Position numbers and translations under genes: made by a program | Shown here: piece after piece, positions 40,430 to 53,616 of the stretch | Numbering within the stretch: the first letter of the stretch is position 1 | Layout of the letters: each line of letters starts with the position of its first letter | NCBI RefSeq assembly: GCF_017654505.1 | Contig: NC_054545.1 | Location: 10,143,927 to 10,207,926 of the forward strand | Reading direction: 5' to 3' | Length of the DNA stretch: 64,000 bases | DNA from: Polyodon spathula | Taxonomy: Eukaryota > Chordata > Actinopteri > Acipenseriformes > Polyodontidae | The notes under the pieces: model-generated | What the model saw: the letters and a program-made list of their open reading frames with translations, nothing else | What the model was told of the DNA's origin: nothing | Databases searched by the model: none

Positions 40430-41327
40430 AACGTTGCCTATTTTTTATTATTATTATTTTTCGGTAAACATTTTTAGACGACAAACACGGACCACAATAT
40501 CACAATCATGAATTTTATAGACGACATTAACAATCACTCAATAATTTCATGAGGCATTTACTCAACACGGGTTACACGTTCGCAAAGTTTACCTATGAGT
40601 ACAATAGGTATTAACACTTCACTAATTACAAAAAGAATGTGACCTTTTAGTGACCACATACATTAAAATATGCACACAACACAAACTAAAGGCAATCATT
40701 GATTTTGTCCCCTTCTGATAGTTGTTTTTTCTGTCAGGCAGTGCTGCAAACTGGACTAATACTCGTGTATTCAAGGAGTGCATTTCTAAACCCATTCTTT
40801 GGTCCAAAAAAAGGGGGAAAAGAAACAAAATATTTTTAAAGAAAGGGACAAAATAATAAATAGCCAAAGGGTGGGGTGAGGGCATTATTTCTGTTAAAAC
40901 TCTCTTTTTGTTCATAATACAAATGACACCTTTTTTTTTTTTTTTTTTTTTTTTTAATAATTAAAACAAAATTAGTACGTCATTTCTCAAAAATCAGAAA
41001 CCACCAGCAAACCCACGACAACTTATAATACTGCAAACATCGGAAGCTGGTGATTTAAGTGATGGTAATAAACTTGTTATATTAAAATTAAGTAAAACTG
41101 CAGTCACTATAAATACACATTCTACAATAGTTTTACTGCCATCCCAAAAGCTAGTTTCTCCCCACATTGCGCATTAAACAATCCTATAGAGACTTGACAG
41201 GTGTGTACAGAAAATGGGGAACTTGGAATAAAAAATACCTGGACTTTTTTTTTTTTCTCCTTTATATATTTTTACAATGCAAATGTGTGTAAAATGTTCA
41301 CTTACAGTCTGATCCAGTGGATGTTTG
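40430..41327 (-). other. foxg1: Probable foxg1 3' UTR
   Basis: This stretch follows the foxg1 stop codon and is complex sequence apart from a poly-T run at 40931-40955 (poly-A on the mRNA strand). The first canonical AATAAA I find on the minus strand is at 40444-40449, about 0.88 kb after the stop. An ATTAAA beside the homopolymer near 40953 is an alternative that would give a shorter transcript. Human FOXG1 has a 3' UTR of about this size. The end point is inferred. Confidence 0.4.
40444..40449 (-). terminator. Candidate foxg1 polyadenylation signal (AATAAA)
   Basis: TTTATT on the plus strand reads AATAAA in foxg1 orientation. It sits in a T/A-rich run, so a chance match is quite possible. 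Confidence 0.25.
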
Positions 41328-42560
41328 TTAGTGTATAAGAGGGTTTGAAGTAGACCCCTGACTGTGATGTGGAAAGTAATCAGAAAGTCCTCCAGAAAGT
41401 CCTGCAGTAAAACTTGGCAAAGAGGGTCTTAAAGACTCACAGGCGAGAGATGAAGGAGCCTGTGGAGACGCGGAGGAAGCTGCCCTGGCCGTCATTGAAG
41501 TGCTGCTTTGAGAAGTCATTGAAGGGTGTGGGACATGAGGGAAAAAGTAACTTGCCTGCCCTGATAAAAGATTTACTGAACAAGGGTTTAAGGAGTACGT
41601 GCCTGAGCAGGGCACTGATAAACCACATGGCACGGAGGCAGCCAAGGCTGCTGCTGTGAGGTGATGAGTGGCATAAGGAATGTCTCCATTTACAAGTCTG
41701 TCTACACTTAACCCGTTTGTGGCAGAAAATGAGTGGTTGTTTCCCAAAGTGTTTTGAGTCAATAGCGAGCTGTAAGAGATTGGGTGGTTAGGGTAAGCAG
41801 CGGTGGTCCCGTTGTAACTCAATGCACTGCTGGCCCGGGGATGATGGAGCGAAAGGAAAGGAGACATTGGCCAGTACAAGGAACCGGCCCTATCCATAAA
41901 TGTCAGACCCGTAGAAGTAAGACGAGCTCCCCGTTTAAAAGCCAATTTGGCTCTGGAGGTTGTCGATCTCCTACGAAGTTTTCCAGTTGTGCCACCTATG
42001 AATACATCGTCGCTAGAAGGGTCCAGCATCCAGTAGTTCCCTTTACCAGGGTCATCGTAGTGCCGTGGAACTTTTACAAAACATTTGTTCAGGCTCAGGT
42101 TGTGTCTGATGGAGTTTTGCCACCCCTGTTTGTTTTCTCTATAATAAGGGAAATTTTTCATTATAAATTCGTAAATGCCATTAAGTGTCAATCGTTTTTC
42201 CGGACTTTGCCTAATAGCCATCATGATCAAAGCGTTGTAGCTGAAAGGTGGTTTTTCATATTTGCCATTTTTCTTTTCCCCGTCTTTACCACCGTCCCCC
42301 TCCTTGCACTCCACTTTCTTGTCTTCCTGCTTTTCCTTTTCTTCTGAGCAAGGTAACTCGGACGAACTATTTTCATTCGTATTGTCAATGTTCTCGGGCT
42401 TTGAGTCCTGCACCGGCTTGGGCAAAAGATGTTTCTCCTGTTCTTCGGGGGCTGATCTGTGGTGGTTGTCACTCTGGACGGCTTCAGGCACCAGGCTGTT
42501 TATACTGAACGATGATTTTGGAATCATTTTCACTTCTTTCCTTTCTCCCATATCCAACAT
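41328..42560 (-). CDS. foxg1: Forkhead box protein G1 (brain factor 1), single coding exon
   Basis: This is a 410-residue nuclear transcription factor. FOXG1 is known to specify the telencephalon and to hold neural progenitors in cycle, mostly as a repressor. The forkhead DNA-binding domain spans about residues 101-198, opening with [17 protein letters not shown]; the recognition helix [16 protein letters not shown] is at 146-161. The Groucho/TLE-binding motif [11 protein letters not shown] is at 229-239. The region matching the KDM5B (JARID1B) binding segment of human FOXG1 is at roughly 305-328, and the family C-terminus ends SNPLIH. The start is the ATG at 42560 ([10 protein letters not shown]), the known family N-terminus, with G at -3. 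The frame stays open 11 codons further to a GTG, but there is no earlier in-frame ATG, and a TGA lies at 42603-42605. The protein is shorter than human FOXG1 (489 aa) because the low-complexity His/Pro/Gln stretch is replaced by a Lys/Glu-rich segment (about 72-100). I see no frameshift; one coding exon is normal for this gene. Confidence 0.98.
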   Translation of the reverse strand: MLDMGERKEVKMIPKSSFSINSLVPEAVQSDNHHRSAPEEQEKHLLPKPVQDSKPENIDNTNENSSSELPCSEEKEKQEDKKVECKEGDGGKDGEKKNGKYEKPPFSYNALIMMAIRQSPEKRLTLNGIYEFIMKNFPYYRENKQGWQNSIRHNLSLNKCFVKVPRHYDDPGKGNYWMLDPSSDDVFIGGTTGKLRRRSTTSRAKLAFKRGARLTSTGLTFMDRAGSLYWPMSPFLSLHHPRASSALSYNGTTAAYPNHPISYSSLLTQNTLGNNHSFSATNGLSVDRLVNGDIPYATHHLTAAALAASVPCGLSVPCSGTYSLNPCSVNLLSGQASYFFPHVPHPSMTSQSSTSMTARAASSASPQAPSSLACESLRPSLPSFTAGLSGGLSDYFPHHSQGSTSNPLIH

Positions 42561-42850
42561 CACACATAAGTAAAATAGCAACAGCAGCAGCACAGTTGGA
42601 CCTCAATCTTATACGCTGGCAACTCCTGCAGTAAAAAAACCAACTACTTCATATTCTTTAAAAACACGTCGATAAGAGACAGCAGCTACAATTAATTACG
42701 GAGCCACAGACACTAGACTGTAAAAAAAATTGGTTGAACCTTTTGAGCCAGCAGCCAACCAGATTACTAGAAGTACTGAAGCGTTTGCCCCCTTTCAGCC
42801 AATCACCGAGGTTTGAGCGCGCAAGGATACACAGGGTTCACCAAATCGCT
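42561..42850 (-). promoter_or_regulatory. foxg1 5' UTR and proximal promoter region
   Basis: On the foxg1 strand this block carries a CCAAT box at 42729-42733 and an inverted CCAAT box at 42799-42803. It also has a homeodomain-type CAATTAATTAC core at 42690-42700. I see no clear TATA box. A CTG-rich stretch (42581-42595) precedes the start codon. The transcription start is not determinable by eye; the region is assigned from position and the paired CCAAT motifs. Confidence 0.5.
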
Positions 42851-44036
42851 GCAAAGAAAGCCCATCCCAACAACAAAGATTCTCGTTTCCTGTACAAATC
42901 CAACTAAGCAAATAAATCACATCGCCTCCTTCCGTCGCACTGTATTGGATAATTCTAGTGTGGTGCGTCAATATTTTTTCTTATTGTTTAAAGTTTGTTT
43001 ATACCTACTTGGAAAAACACAAGAGGCGAACGGAAAGCTTATGGAAGAAGAGAGGTACTACTTTATGTCTCCAAACCGGGTTCCATTTTTTTGATTAAGG
43101 ATTTACAAACATTTAGAACATTTAAAGGACACATTCGAACGATTTAAATACCAAAATAAATTATACTGTGTGAAAACGAGTACACATAAAGTGTTATGCA
43201 CAACAGGTAAAGTTAAAAAAAACAAACAAACAAACAAACAAAAAAAAAACAGTATATTACGATATTTTTCCTAAGTGTTGAAGTAGGCCTTGTTGGATTC
43301 CTGTCTGCATATTATCTGCCTTTACCTCTTTAACATTTTTATTGTCATATGCATAGTATCTAAATCCAATACTCCATTTCGCTTGCGCAAAGTACGGTGC
43401 GTTCTTACTGATAACCTCTCTGTATTATTAGGCTGTATTTTCTGGCTATTCTGCACTCGGTCGTTATTTATACTGTTTCAACCGAATGATTAATGTAATA
43501 CATGCGAGGCTGGTTTTGCCTTGATGTTTTATAGCCAATTTTTACACGCTTAAGGTATTTATTGAAACTATATTTTAATGTTCATGTACATAATAAATAC
43601 ACAAATAACTATATACGAGCGCACTTGATGTTGAGGTAACAGCGCGGGGAGAGTTGCGGAATGCGTTTAAATAAATAAATACATAGATAAATAAGTAAAT
43701 AAATAAAACGGCCTGTGCAAACTGTAGGCTATAAATAAACGCTATAGCTAGTTAATAATTGTGGGTACTTTAACTAATCTCACTAATATTCATATTAGTA
43801 AATGTCTCATATATCTAAGTAAGCTTAGTTACATGCATCATCGCACTGACTGTAAAACATAATTGTTGTTATTAATGATGATTCACATCTAAAACTCTTA
43901 TTTTAAAAAAGTGCAATTGAGTGAAGCTGGGTTTTGTTTTGTTTTGTTTGTTTTGTTTTGTTTCCGTAGCTGTATTGCGGACTTGTATATAGAATTTCTA
44001 AATATACAGCATTTTCCAACTTGATCTTATAGTTGA

Positions 44037-44038
<2 letters not shown>
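42851..44038. other. foxg1 5' flank, gene-free
   Basis: Complex to about 43100, then AT-rich with a (CAAA)n tract near 43220-43250 and a (GTTTT)n run near 43930-43965. The proximal part may hold promoter elements. Short frames here have no family features. Confidence 0.45.

Positions 44039-44098
<60 letters not shown>
44039..44098. repeat. (ATT)n microsatellite
   Basis: About twenty ATT units. Confidence 0.97.
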
Positions 44099-44100
<2 letters not shown>

Positions 44101-44742
44101 TATAACATAAGCACCTAAGGTAGCAACGTGTATCTTGAAAATACATTAATTTAAATGTTGCTGTTACGCAATGTAATGTATTTGTCTATATCTATTTTTA
44201 TATTGTGTTTGTGATTTAAAATCGCATTACATTATTTAGGTTTATTGAGCGGGGAGTTACAATTGCAATGGAACTTTATTTTATTAAGCTTTTTGGAAAA
44301 AGCTTTACTGCAGAGGGCTGTTCCGTTTCGTACTCATTCTAGAGTGGATTGATTTGGTGTAACTGATTCTTAAAGGACAGGTGACGCAAACATTTACTGA
44401 TGTGGAGTAACTACTATTTGTACTTTGATATGCAGGAAGGAAAGTGTTGATTAACACAGAGAGGGGGAAAAAAAGCGATAGCTGATTGCATGCTCATAAG
44501 TGCAAGCTGTCATTGAAATTGTTTTAAAAATAGACACAGCTGGGTGTTTGTGTTAAGAAATCTGTTGTGTTTTTCCTAATACTGAAATAAGCATAATTTA
44601 GTATACCAAACATTCAAATGTCTAATCTATTCTGATTTCAAGAATGCTGGTTATTACGATTACAAAATATCATACTGCATAAACATTATGGGAGGTGAAT
44701 AATAAAAAAGATAAAAAAATAAAACAAATTAGAAAGGTTGGG

Positions 44743-44774
44743 TTGTGTGTGTGTGTGTGTGTGCGCGCGCGCGC
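44743..44774. repeat. (GT)n-(GC)n tract
   Basis: About nine GT units pass into GCGCGCGCGCGC; Z-DNA-prone. Confidence 0.95.
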
Positions 44775-45170
44775 TATACTTGCATCCTACAAGTGACATC
44801 AGAGATGGCCTTACCTGACTAACACGGTTTGGTTTATACATGTTTAATGGACCGGGTTTTTTTTTTTTGTTGTTGTTTTGTTTTTTTGTTTTGTTTTGTT
44901 TTTTTTTTTTTAAATTTAGGGCAGTGGTCATTGATTTGATACATATTCACAAATTAATGTACAAATAACAAGTTAATAGTAAATAAATAGCCTCTGCTAT
45001 AATTCGAAGACTGGGGGGTTTTGCATATTACCAGTAGTGTATGTAAATAAACAAACCATACTCTAGGACTGCATGACTTCCTATTTTTGTGTTCATATAA
45101 AAACAAGTATTCAATTATTTTGATTCAATAGGTATGCTAAGTTATATCTTAACAGTATATGTATATACAT

Positions 45171-45171
<1 letters not shown>

Positions 45172-45238
<67 letters not shown>
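45172..45238. repeat. (TA)n microsatellite
   Basis: About 65 bases of TA repeat. Confidence 0.97.
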
Positions 45239-45240
<2 letters not shown>

Positions 45241-46109
45241 GTTCCTATATATATGACTTAATCCATACACTTGATGTTTCCTGTTTATCTGAATTGTATT
45301 GAATTATGTTACAGTGTTTTCATTGGTAATCCTGGTGCCAGAAAACTAGGCTGGAAGAAAAAACAAAAAGACCGACCCAGTGTGGACCGTGTGCACAGCT
45401 TGTATGCGTGCATGTGTGAATGGATTTGCCACCATAAAATAAAGTTTCTGAAAAATTTAATGCATTCTTCTTTGTTTATATTGTTTTCTTTTAGGTTATT
45501 ACGATGTACATTGATCTTCGGTTTTCAGCACTTTAAAAAACTAATGCACACAAAACAGCATGCTGAGTTAACGCATAGGAACCTGGTAGGAAACACGCTT
45601 TCAGAAAGGAATTCAACGTGTTAACTATATACCAGTGGATTTTATTAAAGAACAACGACTTGTTTTACTTTAATCGAGCGCAGTGTTAATCTAACACGTG
45701 TATTTCCAGTGTTTACTATATATCACATTTGTGTACTTATAAAAATGAATTATAGCTTTAACTAATAATGAGCAAGGCAGATACTATAACATAAACCACA
45801 TTTAAATATTAGCACCGAGCATTTGGAATGATCTCAATAAGTATCACTCCTCTCTGTAACTAAATCCAAAAGGATCCTCGGCTGATTGAAAAGGTGTTAA
45901 CAATTAGAGATCAAAAGTTACTGTATTTAGCGTGTTGTATCTTTCTTGTACGGGGTTTTGGTTACAGGTTATATGATTAGGTTTGCGAGAACAGTAGTGA
46001 ACTAAACTTCCCAGTACGAGGTCTTCGCACTAGGGAAGTGTTACTCTTGTACAGCAGCCCTGCCTTGTCACTCATTAAGTCGGCAAGTTGTCAGCCGCTT
46101 CTCAGCAGA
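45239..46109. other. Gene-free stretch
   Basis: The 117-residue plus frame at 45271-45624 has no recognisable domain. No gene or element called. Confidence 0.45.
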
Positions 46110-46122
46110 CACACGCGCACGA

Positions 46123-46164
<42 letters not shown>

Positions 46165-46170
46165 ACGCAC
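46110..46170. repeat. (CA)n with GC steps
   Basis: ACACGCGCACGAGCGCACAC followed by CA repeats and GCACAC units. Confidence 0.95.
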
Positions 46171-46400
46171 TAAAACTAAACTGAAGAGCCCGCTGATTGA
46201 CCGGCTTGTCGTTTCAGCATCGTTCCTTCATAACAATGTGGCACGGTTACATTTGCTTTCAAACTATAGGGGTAAAAACTCCAGCTATTAGTTTTTAAAA
46301 TGTTAACTTTGGTGAGTTCAGTCAGAATATTAACTTTGGAGAATTCAGTTAAAGAAACAAATGTAACTGGTATACAGGTAGCCACAACAGCGGTGAGTAC

Positions 46401-46520
<120 letters not shown>

Positions 46521-46998
46521 TTCCCAAACTTACTGCGTTGCTAGGGTTATTTATATATTGTTAATCGCTACTTAGACCCACAGAAACAATGTATGAAAAA
46601 GAAACGGATCTACTGTTCTAAGTGTATTGATATATTGACAACAGAGCGTGTGTTTATACTGTTATGTGGGTAGACAGTTCATATCTCGCTTATTGTCAAA
46701 ACACGGGTTATTGGGGATTTTGCCTCTGATACACATGGGAAACATTTAGCTAAACTAAGAATTGTAATACATATCCAAAGATGGATGTTTATTGCATGTT
46801 GATAAAACAAACACACAACAAACAAACTATAGCCAACTTCTGTTACCAGAGAAGCTGCTACCAATGTGTACTGCAGATAGAGTACTGAAGAGAACGTTGG
46901 GGCAGGAGTTGTTGTCTTATCAGCCGAAAAAACATGAGGTCACAAAGAAATCGACAACCCGCCGATATGTATCTTCAATTGATTTATTGATTGCAGAA

Positions 46999-47048
<50 letters not shown>
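46999..47048. repeat. (ATT)n microsatellite
   Basis: About sixteen ATT units. Confidence 0.97.
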
Positions 47049-47235
47049 GTGGTGGTGTCCGGGGGGGAGGAGTGATTTTAAGGTTTTCTGGTGATTTCCG
47101 ATCTTTCATATTCTTATTGTCATGATCAGCATAAACTAAAACGGACTATACATTCATACATGGTCTTGCATTTCTCCAATGAAAAAAACAAACAAAAAAA
47201 AAAAAAACATTGTTAGCACATTTTTCATTAGCTTT

Positions 47236-47394
47236 GCATATAAGAACAGTGACCCACGTGCATATTCCATTACCTCTGCATATAAGAACAGTGACCCACG
47301 TGCATATTCCATTACCTTTGCATATAAGAACAGTGACCCACGTGCATATTCAATTAGTTTGCATATACGAACAGTGACCAAGGTGCATATTTCC
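47236..47394. repeat. 42-bp minisatellite, four copies
   Basis: Unit starts lie at 47236, 47278, 47320 and 47361 (periods 42, 42, 41). Each unit opens GCATATAAGAACAGTGACC; the first three continue CACGTGCATATT, an exact CACGTG E-box beside an octamer-like half. The fourth copy reads CCAAGGTGC and has lost the E-box. Because 42 is divisible by three, the minus strand shows a repeating 14-residue frame (MEYARGSLFLYAK type), probably a by-product. It lies about 4.7 kb 5' of foxg1. Confidence 0.95.
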
Positions 47395-48195
<801 letters not shown>

Positions 48196-48288
48196 GCTTG
48201 ATTAATGTGTCTAATAATGCAAAACCGTCTGGCGACAGAGTTGCTTGGTAATCACATTGAAAAAGTAATACGTCCCCTAGGCGCCTTT

Positions 48289-48302
48289 GTGTGTGTATGT
48301 AA

Positions 48303-48335
<33 letters not shown>

Positions 48336-48574
48336 ACTGTGCATGTATTGTGTGTGTGTATGTATTGTGCATGTGTGTGTATTGTGTGTTTGTGTTTGTA
48401 TTGTGTGTTTGTATTTTGTGTGTGTGTGTGTATTGTGCATGTATTGTGTGTGTATTGTGTGTGCATTGTGTGTTTGTATTGTGTGTGTGTGTGTATTGTG
48501 TGTTTGTATTGTGTGTGTGTGTGATTGTATTGTGTGTTTGTATTTTGTGTGTGTGTGTGTTTGTATTGTGTGTT

Positions 48575-48626
<52 letters not shown>
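48289..48626. repeat. GT-rich imperfect tandem repeat, about 340 bp
   Basis: Irregular (GT)n interspersed with TATTGTGTGTTTG-type units, ending in a pure (GT)n tract. Long open frames in all readings (Cys/Val-rich one way, His/Thr-rich the other) are repeat translations. Confidence 0.97.
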
Positions 48627-48627
<1 letters not shown>

Positions 48628-49048
48628 CCTCACTCAGAGCTAGCTTTTCTGATACATATTTCCATTTCTTTTTGTCTTTTGTGGCGAATACACTTCTAAC
48701 TGCTACCTCCCAATTAACTGCATATGCAAAGCGTACAGGAGCTGCACAGTCAGCATGATGTTATAATGTTGCACAATGTTAGCCAAGAAGCACCTCGGTA
48801 GAATGAAATTGCACAATTTCACATTTTACCAGAAAAGTAATTTAGAAGCAAAATGATCATTTAAGTGAAACGTAATTAATAATATCATTTTCTAAACACC
48901 AATTGCTTTGTTTAATTCGATCAGTGAAGGAAAGATCTCTCATAAGGGATTTTGATTACTATAAAGCCTGCTAAATTGATTCTCATTTAAAAAAAAAAAA
49001 TCCGTAATGTCTTATCAAAGTCGACTGAGGGATTATTTAAATAATAAA

Positions 49049-49051
49049 CAT

Positions 49052-49129
<78 letters not shown>
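49049..49129. repeat. (TA)n-(CA)n microsatellite
   Basis: TA block followed by about 58 bases of CA. Confidence 0.97.
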
Positions 49130-49130
<1 letters not shown>

Positions 49131-49263
49131 CACAATTAAATGTATTAATTAATTTCAGTTATAATATTAAATGTAAACATTTTTTGTACAGACATGTTTT
49201 CTTTTTTTTATTAAAATAGCTTAAGGGAAATTGCGATTTAAAAAACAAAACATTTTGTACACA

Positions 49264-49292
49264 TATATATATATATATATCTATTATATATA

Positions 49293-49335
<43 letters not shown>
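49264..49335. repeat. Interrupted (TA)n tract
   Basis: TA repeat with TCTA interruptions. Confidence 0.96.
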
Positions 49336-49337
<2 letters not shown>

Positions 49338-50715
49338 TATTTGTAAAGTAGTTGAAGTTTGTTTTGCGTTAATTAATAATTGAGGTAATTATGTTTAGCT
49401 GACTGTTTTCAAACGCGGAAAAATAGTGTAACATACAAGCCTCGGTTTTGCATTAAAGCGTCTTCATACGCCATTATTTTTTTTTTTTTAAGTAAGAACA
49501 GTAAACAGATAATTACATTCATTTCTTGGCGGGTCGTAATTGGCAGTGCACTATTTGTGTTGCACTGTGTCTCTGACGGCTGTCCCTTGGTAAATATTTA
49601 AATTGCGTTGCTTGTCTGGACTTGCTCATGCTTTAAAGCTCCAGCGAAAACATTACATTAATATAACCACTGCATTAACCCTGCGTGTTTCCACTTTCCA
49701 GTTCTGGTGCGTGTGCTATGGACCATTTCTTAATAAAACGCCATTCCTCTCAGAACAAATGTGTTAAATGTAACACAGTTCTGAAAACAGGGACAACACA
49801 ATTTTTCCGGTCATATACTGAAAGCAGTCAGTATCTGTCTCCGAGGAACTTAGTGTATTTATAAACGTTATAAACGTATAAATTACTTAAAAACCAACTT
49901 AGCATAAAACAACTGTAATTTAAAAACGCATTACAGAAATACAAATTGTCGCAGTTAAAATGTATAATCAATCAAATTATAGAAAATTGCTCTAAAATCG
50001 AGCAGTGACGGTCCATTATGTCTTTTTTTAGAAGTGACAAGAACAATTACTCTAAAACATAAAGCGTTGTTGAATATATAATTGATTCAAATAATGTTAC
50101 TGTTTGAATAAAAATGACGGAATATTTAAAACTGCGAAATGTTTATAAATAAGCACGTATTCAAACAGTTTCTGTGTTTCCTGGCACGGACGCAGATACG
50201 TTTTTGCTTAGGTAGATGAGAGATATGGCGTGCAAAGATTAAAACAAAAGAAAACAAATCTTCAATGAAGTCGACCTATGGTGTCTTTGCTATGTGATGT
50301 TAAAGCTTTACCCAACCCAATTTCTGCTACTGCAGCGCCATCTATTGGTGTCCGTTAGTACAACAGCTTGTAAAACACCAATGCATTTATCAAGCCTTTG
50401 ACTCAAAACAAGATTTCTGTCTAACAAAATGTAAATCAAACAATGCAACCGATATTTACGTTCTGATACTTTACCAATAGTAGGCAATTATAATATTTAA
50501 AGTGGTTGAAACAATTATTCAGTTTCTAAGCTGAAAAACACTTTGATATATTATATTATTTAATTCAGATGTAGTGTATGATTAGGTATAAGATTTACTT
50601 AAAAAAAAAAAAAAGTTTTCTTGATTAAATAGCTGGTTATCAGACTTATCCACAGATTGACACTGTGACCGACGATTAATGTAGCCTAAGTATTTCAATT
50701 AATCCTAGCCTTAAT

Positions 50716-50717
<2 letters not shown>
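49336..50717. other. Gene-free complex stretch
   Basis: About 49540-49860 is comparatively complex and CpG-containing and could be regulatory. A CTCF-like core (GCGCCATCTATTGG) lies at 50335-50348. No gene found. Confidence 0.4.
50335..50348 (-). promoter_or_regulatory. CTCF-like core motif
   Basis: On the minus strand it reads CCAATAGATGGCGC, matching the CTCF core CCASYAGRKGGCR with one mismatch. Occupancy is unknown. Confidence 0.25.
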
Positions 50718-50780
<63 letters not shown>

Positions 50781-50781
50781 T
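50718..50781. repeat. (ATT)n microsatellite
   Basis: About twenty-one ATT units. Confidence 0.97.
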
Positions 50782-51065
50782 TTGAGTATAAATATGTTTA
50801 GATATCAAAGGTTAATAATAACTTATAAGCAATGATTAATTCCAGTTCATGAAGAAAGACAGATGTTGTGTTATTTTAATTTTACCTGCCCAGGCCATGC
50901 ATTAGTAACTCATATCTCCATGATGCTTGCAATGTATACAAAGTCATTCAGGTGACAGAACATTGCATTTAGCAATATGTAATAATATGAAATAATCAAA
51001 ATATATTTATGCATGTATTTCTGGCAATAGAAAATGTACATACATATGTGTCCCTTTGTTGTCTA

Positions 51066-51119
<54 letters not shown>
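51066..51119. repeat. (ATT)n microsatellite
   Basis: About eighteen ATT units. Confidence 0.97.
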
Positions 51120-51539
51120 GAATGTACCTCTACACAGCCACATTAATACAGACTATTGGGTTCATGTGATTCAAGAGTGATTGGATTACTACTCTGTTCA
51201 ATTGAATTTTGATCATAATGTGAAGAATAGGAGCCTTATTCCAAACAAGCATAAGTAAAATCCTTCAAATAAATAACTGGAAGTTTACCTTTACCTTTAT
51301 GTGTTCTCTAACACATCTTGCTGTTGTTTCCAAGTCTAGAATGTCAAATGTATTAATTTCTCATGAACTTAAATAAAACATTTACCACCATGCTAACTGT
51401 ATAATATCTTTCATACATCTCTTGTGGGTTGCTGCTAATACAAAGTACTCCCTTCAAATGCAAACTAAATTAATAGAAAAATGGGATGTGCATTTATTTG
51501 ATGTCTATACCATGCAACTGAAAAGTAATTTCTTTTGGC

Positions 51540-52170
51540 AATTTATTAATAAAAAAGTTTTACCTAGTTCATTTGCATGATCATTTTGCAGTTTTCCCAT
51601 TACTCTCTGGGCTTTATAAAAGCTTACAAATGCTTTTGCATGCTTTCACTGCTCTGTGTTTTAATTAACTCAAAACATGTGCCAATACTACTCCCATTAT
51701 AGAACAACTGAACTGTGTTAGTTTCACAGATAAAGGTGACTATAAAACTCATTACTCATTATTCCAATTACTCCCCCTAGTGAGACAGATTGGTAAAGCA
51801 ACCAAATTAACTCCACATGCATATAAAACGTTTCTTTAATGATGGGTCAGAAATTGCAACATGCACCTAGCAGATGTCTCCACATGAAGCCAAAAGGCAT
51901 CTGCTCACCTTAAGTTTCCAGGCTGAGTGAACATTATGCAGGTGTCCAGGTTAAATTCACAAACAATAAACCAGTTTAACAAGGCCACATTCTCACATGT
52001 ATTTTCAGCTGGCCTCCTTAACACAGTCCAATTATATGTTGTTTAAATTATTTTACAGATGTGCTCTCTTAAGTAATCAATATTCCTCAAGTGGTTGAAG
52101 TATTTTCAGGCAAATCTATACAGATGTGGTTATGATGTAGACCCTTTTAGTGAAAGTTTTATGTAAATCT
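51540..52170. promoter_or_regulatory. Candidate upstream enhancer-like block
   Basis: This is a simple-repeat-free block about 9-10 kb 5' of foxg1 with many developmental motif cores. There is an exact octamer ATTTGCAT at 51571-51578 and a TTAATTAA at 51661-51668. E-boxes are CAGATG at 51871-51876, CAGGTG at 51939-51944 and CAGCTG at 52006-52011. A SOX-like AACAAT is at 51962-51967. POU, SOX and proneural bHLH sites together are typical of neural enhancers, but single matches are common by chance. It has no meaningful open frame. Regulation of foxg1 is inferred from position. Confidence 0.4.
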
Positions 52171-52380
52171 GAGATGGTCAAGTGGAGAGCGCTGGTTCAC
52201 TTGGAATGACGTGGAATAACTTAATCTAATACCAAATGACTAATGGTTTCTATAAGGTTATAGTGTTAGTTGTAAATATTTACATACAGATCCATCTGTT
52301 TTGTGATTTGTTAGTTTTAAAAACTGCTTTAAATAGTGGCAACAACATTTTAATTTAATCTTAGTCCCGGACCACATCAA

Positions 52381-52527
52381 AACTTTGACAACTCGCTAAT
52401 CACACTTAACAAAACTGTATTTAATAATGTTTTCTTTTTTGTGTAAGTATCTTATTTCTTCTACTCATGAAACGAAAATGCTATTAGATACAGTTTTGTA
52501 AAGTGCAATTAGCGGGTTGTCAAAGTT
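52381..52527. repeat. Inverted repeat, 40-bp arms with 67-bp spacer
   Basis: The left arm (52381-52420) starts AACTTTGACAACTCGCTAAT and the right arm (52488-52527) ends AGCGGGTTGTCAAAGTT. The arms match at 36 of 40 positions. The spacer is AT/pyrimidine-rich. This is the shape of a short foldback or MITE-like element or a long RNA hairpin. I could not find a convincing target duplication. Confidence 0.8.
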
Positions 52528-53397
<870 letters not shown>

Positions 53398-53616
53398 AGA
53401 ATTATAATTTTAATAAAATGTATGTTAATGAAGATTTTTCTTTTAAATATATATATATATATGTCAAAACCCCTAGGCCAATTAACTTCCCCACCGGTAA
53501 GATTGGATACTGGAAATAATCTATCCAGCATTTAAGCTTATACGGGCAATAAACTCAAATAGAAAGATTTTAAATGTTGCTACCTGTCCGAACTGGAGTC
53601 TGTAACTGTGAGATAC

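Noticed and set aside
41784..42347. 187-residue open frame on the plus strand opposite foxg1, plus other frames at 41414-41659 and 42227-42573
   Set aside because: These are shadows of the conserved foxg1 coding sequence in other frames, with no family features of their own.
42561..42593. 11-codon upstream extension of the foxg1 frame (Leu-rich)
   Set aside because: It opens with GTG, not ATG, and the family N-terminus begins at the ATG at 42560.
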